Shown here one piece after another: positions 36,892-44,475 of a stretch of DNA of 64,000 bases. The notes under the pieces were generated by a model. The model was given only the letters and a program-made list of their open reading frames with translations, ran no database searches and had not been told where the DNA came from. How positions within the stretch are numbered: position 1 is the first letter of the stretch; each line of letters starts with the position of its first letter. The DNA is from Flavimaricola marinus (GTDB lineage: Bacteria; Pseudomonadota; Alphaproteobacteria; Rhodobacterales; Rhodobacteraceae): positions 186,001-250,000 of the forward strand of contig NZ_FXZK01000001.1 in NCBI RefSeq assembly GCF_900184895.1, written 5' to 3'. The position numbers and the translations under genes were made by a program.

Positions 36892-37976
36892 GCACTCCGA
36901 TCAAAATGACCAACGTTGACCGCGAACAGCTGCGCGGCTTCGTCACCGAGGGCTTCGCCGCCCTCGGGTTGACCGACGAAGACGCAGGTATCTTCGCCAA
37001 TGCGCTGATCTTCTCTGAGCTGCGCTTCCATCCTGGTCAGGGACAAGGCGTCGCGCGCCTGCGCCGCTATCACGAGCGGATCGGTAATGGCGAGGTCAAC
37101 CCGCGTGCTGGCTGGTCGATCCTCAAGGAAGGCCCCGCCCTTGCCCTCGTCGATGCGCACAACGGCATCGGTACCGTCGCCGCGGCCAAGGCGATGAGTC
37201 TGGCGATCAAGAAAGCCAAGGAAGGCGGCATCGGCACCGTCATCGTGCGCAACTCCACGCATTACGGATCAAGTGCCGTTCACGCCTGTCAGGCCCTCGA
37301 CCACGGTTGTGTCGGCATCGCCTACACCAACGCCGGCCCCGAAATGGCCCCTTGGGGCGGGCGGGAAGGTGCAACGGGCACGAACCCATGGTCCATCGCT
37401 GCACCCTCCGACAAAGGTTTTCCCGTGGTACTCGACATCGCGCTGACGACAGCGGGCAAAGGCATGATGAAGTGGCACGAGCGGGAAGGCCGCAAGATGC
37501 CGCTCGACTGGGCGCTGACCCCTGACGGCGAGGAAACCGATGATCCGTCGGCCGCGATGGCAGGCGCACTTCTCGGGATCGGCGGGCACAAGGGCTACGG
37601 GCTGGCGTTCATGACCGAAGCGACGACCGGCGTCCTGTCGGGCGGTGGCTTTGGGCTGACGCCCTATTCCAATCCCGACAAACTCGACGTCTCGCACTAC
37701 TTCCAAGCCATCGACATCTCGTGGTTCATGGACCCCGACGACTATGCCAAGCGCATGGGCGAATTCGTCGACATGTGCAAATCCCGCGCCCTGCGGCCGG
37801 GATTCGACGAAATCCTCGTCCCGGGCGAACAAGAGGCCCGACGCACTGCCGCGAAATCGGCGGGGGGCGTGCCGATCGACGACGTCGTATTGGCCGATAT
37901 GATCGAGCTGGGCCGTGAGTTGGGCCTGAAAACCCAGCTCGACGCGCTCCGCCCCTACACCGGAACAACGCTGTGA
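36888..37976 (+). CDS. Ldh family (malate/L-lactate/ureidoglycolate-type) NAD(P)-dependent oxidoreductase
   Basis: 362 residues of the LDH2/MDG2 family: 'LTDEDAGIFANALIFSELRFHPGQG' with the substrate-binding region, 'LALVDAHNGIGTVAAAKAM', 'VRNSTHYGSSAVHACQAL' (catalytic His in THYG), 'APWGGREGATGTNPWSIAAP' and 'LGIGGHKGYGLAFMTE'. Members reduce 2-oxo acids or oxidise 2-hydroxy acids, including ureidoglycolate, which would fit the ureide enzymes in the cluster. Overlaps both neighbours by 4 bp. Confidence 0.9.
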   Translation: MSTPIKMTNVDREQLRGFVTEGFAALGLTDEDAGIFANALIFSELRFHPGQGQGVARLRRYHERIGNGEVNPRAGWSILKEGPALALVDAHNGIGTVAAAKAMSLAIKKAKEGGIGTVIVRNSTHYGSSAVHACQALDHGCVGIAYTNAGPEMAPWGGREGATGTNPWSIAAPSDKGFPVVLDIALTTAGKGMMKWHEREGRKMPLDWALTPDGEETDDPSAAMAGALLGIGGHKGYGLAFMTEATTGVLSGGGFGLTPYSNPDKLDVSHYFQAIDISWFMDPDDYAKRMGEFVDMCKSRALRPGFDEILVPGEQEARRTAAKSAGGVPIDDVVLADMIELGRELGLKTQLDALRPYTGTTL

Positions 37977-39145
37977 GCGATCTCGCTCCCCTCCCCACGG
38001 CGTTCCACGCCCGCGCGCGCGACCGACTGCGCGCGCGGGCGGAGGCTGCAGGTCTCGACGGGTTGTTGCTCTTGCGCGCATCCAACCTCGCCTATGCCAC
38101 AGGTCTTTTCCTTTCGGCCAACGAACGCCCCATGGGCGTCTGGTTGCCTGTAGACGGCGACCCGATCCTGCTCCTGCCGGGGCTGGAACGGGAAAACGCC
38201 GAAGGGACCACCATCATCGATGCCCGGTTCTATGACGAGTTCCCCGGCGAAGTGCCGCCGGTCCTCTGGATGCTCGATCAGATCGGACCATGCGCCATGG
38301 CCATCGACGCTCTCGACGCGGCGCTTCTCGACGCCGCGAGGGATCGGCTGACGCGGCTCGATCTCGTCGACCATGCAATGCTGGCCCGCGCGATCAAAGA
38401 GCCGGAAGAGATCGCACTGACCGTCGAGGCCGCGCACTTTGCGGACCTGTTCCTATACAGGTTGCACGCGGCAGCAGGCGATATCATCGCTCAAGGCGGC
38501 ACCGAGGCGGACTTGATGGCCGACGCGATGGCTCACGCCCGTGGCGCCCTCTTTGCCAAGCACAAGACGGTCTTCGCAGGCACGCCGATGGGCATCACCG
38601 CCAGCGTCCATTCCGGCCCCCGCGCCGCCCTGCCCCACGGCGCAGTCCTCGAAAGAACACCGCAGGCCGGGGAAACGCTGATCGCTGGAATTGGGGCGAG
38701 CCTTGGCGGCTATCACGCCGAAAGCGGCGTCACCCTGATCGTGGGCGAGATATCGGGCGAGCAACGCCGCATCATGCGCGCCATGCAGGATTGCAACAAC
38801 GCCGCCATTGCGGCCTGCGCCGCCGGGGTGAGCTGCCGCGAGGCGAACGAGGCGGCGATGGACGCCCTTCGCAACGCCGGGCTTGGTGATACCATCCGGC
38901 ACCGGATCGGCCACGGCATGGGGCTCGAAGGACACGAAGCTCCGTGGCTGGCACCCGGCGACACGACACCGATCGTGCCGGGCATGATCTATTCCAGCGA
39001 ACCGGGCGTCTACCGGCCCGGTATCGACGGCTACCGCACCATCGACACGATGATCGTCACAGAAACACCTACCGGCAACGGCGTCACCGTGCCGTCCCGG
39101 TTCCAGTCCGAAACTCCGATCGACGCCCGCGTCATCGCCAACTGA
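37973..39145 (+). CDS. M24-fold (pita-bread) hydrolase with incomplete metal site
   Basis: 390 residues: creatinase-like N-terminal domain (1-150) and M24 domain. 'HSGPRAALPHG' (His222) and 'RIGHGMGLEGHE' (His314) are kept, and Glu343 is kept in 'SSEPGVYRPG'. Of the other metal ligands of M24 aminopeptidases, the first Asp is Gly239 ('IAGIGA'), the second is Glu250, and the last Glu is Ile357. Such loss is known in metal-free relatives such as creatinase and in ectoine hydrolase-type enzymes. So this is more likely a C-N hydrolase of a small ureido or cyclic compound than a proline peptidase. Coupled to Ldh by a 4-bp overlap. Confidence 0.85.
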   Translation: MSDLAPLPTAFHARARDRLRARAEAAGLDGLLLLRASNLAYATGLFLSANERPMGVWLPVDGDPILLLPGLERENAEGTTIIDARFYDEFPGEVPPVLWMLDQIGPCAMAIDALDAALLDAARDRLTRLDLVDHAMLARAIKEPEEIALTVEAAHFADLFLYRLHAAAGDIIAQGGTEADLMADAMAHARGALFAKHKTVFAGTPMGITASVHSGPRAALPHGAVLERTPQAGETLIAGIGASLGGYHAESGVTLIVGEISGEQRRIMRAMQDCNNAAIAACAAGVSCREANEAAMDALRNAGLGDTIRHRIGHGMGLEGHEAPWLAPGDTTPIVPGMIYSSEPGVYRPGIDGYRTIDTMIVTETPTGNGVTVPSRFQSETPIDARVIAN

Positions 39146-39157
39146 AGAGGCCCCGAA

Positions 39158-40387
39158 ATGCCAGAACCAGCAGCCTGGAAGTACCAGAAGATCACCAAAC
39201 CGATGTTCGAGGGCAATTCCGTCGACACCGTATTCTTCGGCCGGGTCATCACCTGCGTCGGTGACGAAGTGATCGAGGACGGTTTCGTCCACATCAAGGA
39301 CGGCAAGTTCGCCGCCGTCGGTGCGCGCGGCGATGCACCTGCCGGAGCCGACACGCTCGACACCAACGGCAAAACCCTGATGCCCGGCATGATGAACAGC
39401 CACGCCCACCTCAGTTGGGACGGCATCCACGAACTCAGCCAGCAGTCGATGTTCGACGCCCCGGAAATCCGCGCTTACAAAGCCGCCGGGAACATGATCA
39501 AATCCCTGCGGGCCGGGATCACACTGGTGCGTGACCTTGGCGTTCACAATGCCAACCTGTTCACCAAACAAGCCGTCGCTCAGGGCATCTTTCCGGGTCC
39601 GCGCCTGCTGGTGTCGGGCGAGTCGATCATCCAGACCGGGGGGCACACATACTGGGTCTGCCGCGAGGCCTCCGGTGCGGATGAAATGCGCCGGGCCGTG
39701 CGGGATCAGGTCAAGGGCGGCGCTGATCTGATCAAGATCATGGCCTGCCACGATACGCTCGAGTTTACCGACGAAGAGTTGCACGCCGTCATAGACGAGG
39801 CACACCGCAACCGCCTCCCGATCACGGCACACGCAACCTATGACGCCTGCATCGCCCGCGTCGCAGAGGCGGGGATCGACTGCATCGAACATGGCGGGTC
39901 CATGTCCGACGCCACGATCCAACTGCTGCTAGACAAGAAGCTACCCATCGTCACGACCTTCTCCGCGCTGGTCATTCAGGCCAACGAAGAGATCGCCCGC
40001 GCCTTCGGCATTCCAGAGTGGAAGATCGAAGAGCGCAAAAAGGCAGTTGCCGACAAGAGCCGGTTCGATGGCCTGGTCCGTGCGGCCAAGGCCGGCGTGC
40101 CCATCGTGTTCGGCACCGACGCAGGTTCGCCCGCGGTGGAACATGACCGGATCGTGCCGGAACTCGGGTTTATGGTCGAGGTCGGGGTCTGCCCTGACAA
40201 CCTCGACGCCCTGCGCGCCATCACCGCTCGTGCGGCGGTGCTTAACGGGGTCGGCGACACGCTCGGCACGCTGGAGGCCGGAAAACTGGCCGACATGATC
40301 GTCGTGGACGGAAAGCCCGACCAAGACCTGACCGCACTCGAAAACGTCACCATGACCTTTATCGACGGAAAGAGGATGCACGGATGA
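39158..40387 (+). CDS. Amidohydrolase family protein (imidazolonepropionase/prolidase-like)
   Basis: 409-residue dinuclear-type amidohydrolase with a full ligand set: His82/His84 in 'NSHAHLSW', the Lys of 'ADLIKIMA', His in 'ITAHATYD', His in 'CIEHGGS' and Asp in 'FGTDAGSP'. The small beta domain brackets the barrel. It resembles the group that includes Xaa-Arg/Lys dipeptidases and imidazolonepropionase-like proteins; the substrate is not predictable. A second ATG at 39203 is possible. 4-bp overlap with the aminotransferase gene. Confidence 0.9.
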   Translation: MPEPAAWKYQKITKPMFEGNSVDTVFFGRVITCVGDEVIEDGFVHIKDGKFAAVGARGDAPAGADTLDTNGKTLMPGMMNSHAHLSWDGIHELSQQSMFDAPEIRAYKAAGNMIKSLRAGITLVRDLGVHNANLFTKQAVAQGIFPGPRLLVSGESIIQTGGHTYWVCREASGADEMRRAVRDQVKGGADLIKIMACHDTLEFTDEELHAVIDEAHRNRLPITAHATYDACIARVAEAGIDCIEHGGSMSDATIQLLLDKKLPIVTTFSALVIQANEEIARAFGIPEWKIEERKKAVADKSRFDGLVRAAKAGVPIVFGTDAGSPAVEHDRIVPELGFMVEVGVCPDNLDALRAITARAAVLNGVGDTLGTLEAGKLADMIVVDGKPDQDLTALENVTMTFIDGKRMHG

Positions 40388-41571
40388 GCCCTTCCCTTCT
40401 GCTGCAACGCACAGCCCCCCGTATCGTCGAAGAAGACGGTGCTTTCCGCACAAAAATGCTGGGCATCGCCGCCGGCCTCGATAACGTGATCGCCCTCGGT
40501 CGGGGCGACCCGGATTTCCACACGCCGGGCCATATCGTCGAGGCCGCCAAGAGGGCGCTCGATGACAATCAGCACCACTACACCGGCCCAACCGGCCTGC
40601 CCGCTCTGCGCGAGGCCATCGCCGAAAACCTGCGCAGCGAATATTCGCTCGACTATACTGCCGATGAAATCGTGGTGACGGCAGGCGTGCAGGAAAGCAT
40701 CATGCTGTGCATGCTCGGGCTGGTGCAGGAAGGCGACGAGGTTCTGATTACCTCGCCCCGGTTCACCACCTACGACACCGCAGTGCATCTCTGCGGCGGC
40801 GTGCCGGTTCCGGTGCCGACCTATGCCAAGGACGACTTCGCGCTGGATCCTGCCGAGATCGAGGCGCGGATCACGCCCAAGACCCGGATGTTCGTGCTGG
40901 TCTCTCCCAACAATCCGACCGGTGCCGTGACACCGCCGGACGCGATCCGCAAGATCGCCGAGCTTGCGGTGAAGCACGACATCCTGATCATCGCCGACGA
41001 GATCTACGCAAAGCTGATCTATCCGCCGCACGAGCACCTCTCGCTCGCCTCCCTGCCGGGGATGAAGGACCGGACGATCACGCTCAACGGGTTCTCCAAG
41101 ACTTACGCCATGACAGGCTGGCGCGTCGGCTATATGGCCGCCCCCGCCGATTTCGTGGAAAAGCTGACAGAGCCACGGCACACCTTGTCGATCAACACCT
41201 GCACTGTCTCGCAGCACGCTGCTCTGGCAGCACTGACCGGGCCGCAGGACGACATGGAAAAGATGTATGCCGAATACGCCGAGCGGCGGGATTACCTGAT
41301 GGCGGCCCTCGGAGATGCCGGGCTCAGCTTTGGCGCACCCGGCGGGGCGTTCTACATCTACACCGATATTTCCAGCACCGGGATGAAGGCCAAGCCCTTC
41401 TGCGAGGGGCTGTTGCGCGAAACCGGCGTCATGGTGTTCCCCGGCGATATGTTCGGTGAGGCCGAAAGTGATTTCATCCGCATCTCCTACCTGCAACCGC
41501 TGCCCCTGATCCAAGAAGCGATGGGGCGGATCAAAGGATTTATCGACGCCCAGAAAGGCAAAGTGGCATGA
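40384..41571 (+). CDS. Class I/II aminotransferase, copy 2
   Basis: 395 residues; PLP Lys239 in 'LNGFSKTYAMTGWRVGYM', 'VSPNNPTGAVTPPDAI', 'IIADEIYAKLIYP', and C-terminal 'SDFIRISYLQP' with the carboxylate Arg. It resembles the aminotransferase at 32169-33365 through most of its length but has a different active-site loop (SPRFTTYDTAVHL versus CPGYNPYQQAAEM), so specificity should differ. Overlaps the upstream and downstream genes by 4 bp. Confidence 0.9.
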   Translation: MSPSLLLQRTAPRIVEEDGAFRTKMLGIAAGLDNVIALGRGDPDFHTPGHIVEAAKRALDDNQHHYTGPTGLPALREAIAENLRSEYSLDYTADEIVVTAGVQESIMLCMLGLVQEGDEVLITSPRFTTYDTAVHLCGGVPVPVPTYAKDDFALDPAEIEARITPKTRMFVLVSPNNPTGAVTPPDAIRKIAELAVKHDILIIADEIYAKLIYPPHEHLSLASLPGMKDRTITLNGFSKTYAMTGWRVGYMAAPADFVEKLTEPRHTLSINTCTVSQHAALAALTGPQDDMEKMYAEYAERRDYLMAALGDAGLSFGAPGGAFYIYTDISSTGMKAKPFCEGLLRETGVMVFPGDMFGEAESDFIRISYLQPLPLIQEAMGRIKGFIDAQKGKVA

Positions 41572-43013
41572 GTGACGTTAAACCGAACATGAGCCCCGAC
41601 ATGGCCGACAAATTCGTCGGCATTCAGGTCAGCCCGATCAGCTTTATCGACGAAGGCGTCGATACCGTACTCGACACGCTGAAAGACCGGGTGGGCGTCA
41701 ACGTCCTGATGCTCGGCACCGTGTCGTGGCTGGGGCTCAAGACCGGGCGGAGCATTTCGCACAAGCTCGACGGTTGGCCCGACCACGGTGTGCCAGAGCC
41801 CTTCACGATGAAGGGCGGCGCCTATTTCGACCCCGATCCGCGGTATTACACCAAGACGCTGATCAAGGATTTCCGCGCCACCGACGAGGAAATGAAAGGG
41901 ATCGACATTCTCGACCTCGTCGTGCCCGCCGCTCACGAACGTGGCATGAAGGTCTACGTCGAACTGATGGAGCCGTTCTTCAAATACGCAGGCCACGGCT
42001 CGGTCAACAATATCGAGATTCCGAACCTCGCCACATGCATGGAAGTGGACGTCTTCGGCCGCCGCAAGGACGAACCGTCGACCTCAAACCCGGATTATCG
42101 CAACTGGATGCACGCGATCATCGAGGATCAGGTGCGCAACTACGACATCGACGGGATCATGTGGTGCAACGAGCGAAACTCCCCGCTCGACCAGATGATG
42201 CAGGGCGAAGCGCCGGGCGATTTCTCCGAACCCAGCCGTCAGGAAGCCATCGCCCGCGGCATCGACGTCGAAGCCTGCCGCCGCGCCTGCATTGCGATGC
42301 ATGAATACATGCAAGCCGCCCGTGCCGGTGAAGAATTCGACGACGGCGCATTCGTCACCTTCCTGCGGGTGCTGATGCAGAACCCCGAAGTGCTGATCTG
42401 GGAGAAGTTCTGGCTTGAGCGCAACAAGGATCTCGACCGCGAACTCTACGGTCTGGTGAAATGGTGCAAACCCAACCTGCCATTCGGGCTCAACGTCTGG
42501 AACCGCAACCATTTCAACATCTTCCGCCGCGCACAGTGGCCCTGGTACGAACAGACGATGTATGCGGATTGGGTCAAACCGATCACCTACCAGCACCAGT
42601 CGGGCGAGATTTGGAACAAGGAATTCGGCTTTTTCCAGAAGACGATCCTGCGCGACTTCGATCCGGAAACCGCGATGCGGGTGCTCGACGGCATCCTGAA
42701 TATCGAGGGCTCTCCCCTGAACTCGGTCGTGCAGGACGGGCTTGATCCAGACACCTACGTCTTCAACCAATGTGCAGACGCGGTGCGCGGCGTGCATGGC
42801 GACGCCAAGGTCTTCATGGGCCTCGGCATCGACGCGCCGCGGGTTCGCGAGGATCAGGCGAAATGCACGCCCGACATCGCGTATCGGTCCGTCATGGCGA
42901 CCTACCGTGCGGGGGGCGACGGCGTCGTTCTGTCGCCCAACTACGCCTCGATGAAGCTCACAAACCTCGACGGCGTGGCAAAGGCGCTGACTGAGCTGGG
43001 GCTGAAAGCGTGA
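41568..43013 (+). CDS. Unassigned TIM-barrel-like protein (glycoside-hydrolase-like)
   Basis: 481 residues, no signal peptide. Not recognised as a named family. The pattern is of a beta/alpha barrel: 'VNVLMLGTVSW', 'ERGMKVYVELMEPFFKYAG', 'DYRNWMHAIIEDQVRNYDIDGIMWCNERNSPLDQM', 'FGLNVWNRNHFNIF', 'WVKPITYQHQSGE', 'KVFMGLGIDAP' and 'GDGVVLSPNYASM'. Strand ends carry acidic residues (Glu in VYVELMEP, Asp and Glu in DGIMWCNERN), as in hydrolase-like barrels. Locked into the operon by overlaps of 4 bp on both sides, so it is part of the same pathway. Many Trp/Asn/His residues suggest a carbohydrate-like ligand (inference). Confidence 0.75.
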   Translation: MSDVKPNMSPDMADKFVGIQVSPISFIDEGVDTVLDTLKDRVGVNVLMLGTVSWLGLKTGRSISHKLDGWPDHGVPEPFTMKGGAYFDPDPRYYTKTLIKDFRATDEEMKGIDILDLVVPAAHERGMKVYVELMEPFFKYAGHGSVNNIEIPNLATCMEVDVFGRRKDEPSTSNPDYRNWMHAIIEDQVRNYDIDGIMWCNERNSPLDQMMQGEAPGDFSEPSRQEAIARGIDVEACRRACIAMHEYMQAARAGEEFDDGAFVTFLRVLMQNPEVLIWEKFWLERNKDLDRELYGLVKWCKPNLPFGLNVWNRNHFNIFRRAQWPWYEQTMYADWVKPITYQHQSGEIWNKEFGFFQKTILRDFDPETAMRVLDGILNIEGSPLNSVVQDGLDPDTYVFNQCADAVRGVHGDAKVFMGLGIDAPRVREDQAKCTPDIAYRSVMATYRAGGDGVVLSPNYASMKLTNLDGVAKALTELGLKA

Positions 43014-44398
43014 GCGTCCTCGACATCGTGATCTCGGGCGGCGACGTGCTGCTGCCCGATGGTCTGCACCGGGTGGACATTGGCCTGTCCGAAGGCACGA
43101 TCGCGGGCGTTTACGCCCCCGGCCTTGCGCCCACATCAACCGAGACAATCGACGCCACAGGAAAGACGGTGCTCCCCGGCATCGTCGACATCCACTTCCA
43201 CGTCCGCGCTCCCGCCTACCCCGAACGCGGCACAGTTGCCTCCGAAACACGGGCAGCGGCGGCGGGCGGCGTGACGACCCTGTTCGAAATGCCGATCTCC
43301 AAGCCCTGTTGCTCGACGCCTGCGGAATTCGCACGGCGCCGGGACCATTTCGCCGAAAACGCTGTGATCGATTTCGCGCTCTATGCCGCCCCCGGCGATC
43401 TGACCGAGGGCACGCGGGACGAAATGTTGCGGCTTGGGGCCATCGCCTTCAAGATCTTCACGACCCCTGCCCCGGCAGGCCGCGGTGACGAATTTGACGG
43501 CCTCGCGTTTCCGGACGAGGCGGACCAGCTCCGGGCCTTGCAACTGCTTGCCACGACCGGGCGTCCGGTCGTCGTCCACGCAGAAAGCGCATCGCTCCTC
43601 GCTCATTTCGAGACAGCAGCAGCGGCCTTGGATCCTGCCGATGCGGCCACGCACAACGCCTCGCGCCCAGCGGTTTGCGAATCCGTGGCAGTGGCCAAGC
43701 TGCTGGCCATGAACATGACCGCACAGGCCAAATTGCACATCGCCCATGTCACCAGCGCCGAGACCGTGGCGGTGCTTCGGGCCTTCGCGGGAACGTCGGA
43801 TTTCACCGCGGAAACCTGCCCGCAATACCTCTTTGCCACGCAAGACGATGTTGCGCGGGCCGGCATTTACGGCAAGGTCAACCCGCCGATCCGCCTCCAA
43901 TCGGATCAGGACGCACTTTGGCAGGCCATTGAGGACGGCGTGATCGACTATGTCACTACCGACCACGCGCCCTTTTCTCTGGCAGAGAAAAAGGCGTCAG
44001 AAGGCAACTTTCCCAAGGCGCCGCCGGGTGTGCCCGGCATCGAATTCATGCTGCCGGCCATGCTCGACGCGGTCGCGCAGGGGCAGCTGACGCTCAAGCG
44101 GGCACACGATCTGATCTGCGCAAATGGAACGAGACGCTATGGGCTCTACCCGCACAAGGGAGCAATCACACCTGGAAGCGCAGGCGATCTTGTCATTGTC
44201 GACTTGGCAGGCGAAACTGAAATATCAGCAGCAACACTGAAAACCCACGCCCGAGAAGTCGCACATCTGTTCGAAGGCCGGCGCCTGCGCGGACGGATCG
44301 TCAGAACGTTGCTGAAGGGTGCGACCGTCTATCTCGAAGGCGAGGTAACCGGACAGGGCGGACAAGGGGCCTTTGTGACCCCGGCTGCAAAAAAGTGA
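43010..44398 (+). CDS. Cyclic amidohydrolase (allantoinase/dihydroorotase/hydantoinase-like)
   Basis: 462 residues with complete metal motifs: His62/His64 in 'VDIHFHVRAP', Lys148 in 'IAFKIFTT' (carbamylated in the family), His190 in 'PVVVHAES', His246 in 'LHIAHVTS', Asp318 in 'VTTDHAP'. 'AETCPQYLF' and 'GKVNPPIR' match allantoinase and dihydroorotase. Opens a cyclic amide such as a hydantoin, allantoin or dihydropyrimidine ring. No other pyrimidine genes are near, so a catabolic ring opening in this cluster's pathway is favoured. Follows the barrel gene with a 4-bp overlap. Confidence 0.9.
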   Translation: MSVLDIVISGGDVLLPDGLHRVDIGLSEGTIAGVYAPGLAPTSTETIDATGKTVLPGIVDIHFHVRAPAYPERGTVASETRAAAAGGVTTLFEMPISKPCCSTPAEFARRRDHFAENAVIDFALYAAPGDLTEGTRDEMLRLGAIAFKIFTTPAPAGRGDEFDGLAFPDEADQLRALQLLATTGRPVVVHAESASLLAHFETAAAALDPADAATHNASRPAVCESVAVAKLLAMNMTAQAKLHIAHVTSAETVAVLRAFAGTSDFTAETCPQYLFATQDDVARAGIYGKVNPPIRLQSDQDALWQAIEDGVIDYVTTDHAPFSLAEKKASEGNFPKAPPGVPGIEFMLPAMLDAVAQGQLTLKRAHDLICANGTRRYGLYPHKGAITPGSAGDLVIVDLAGETEISAATLKTHAREVAHLFEGRRLRGRIVRTLLKGATVYLEGEVTGQGGQGAFVTPAAKK

Positions 44399-44475
44399 TG
44401 CGACAGAAACGGTAGCCTTCGACACATCAGGTCGGGCGCGTTTCCGTCGTGAGTATGTGAGAGGAGGAGCCGCCC

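Noticed and set aside
29135-44398. Ordinary purine (allantoin) degradation operon
   Set aside because: No xanthine dehydrogenase, uricase-type, allantoicase, glyoxylate or urease genes; the ring hydrolases are spread across operons with peptidases and a peptide importer.
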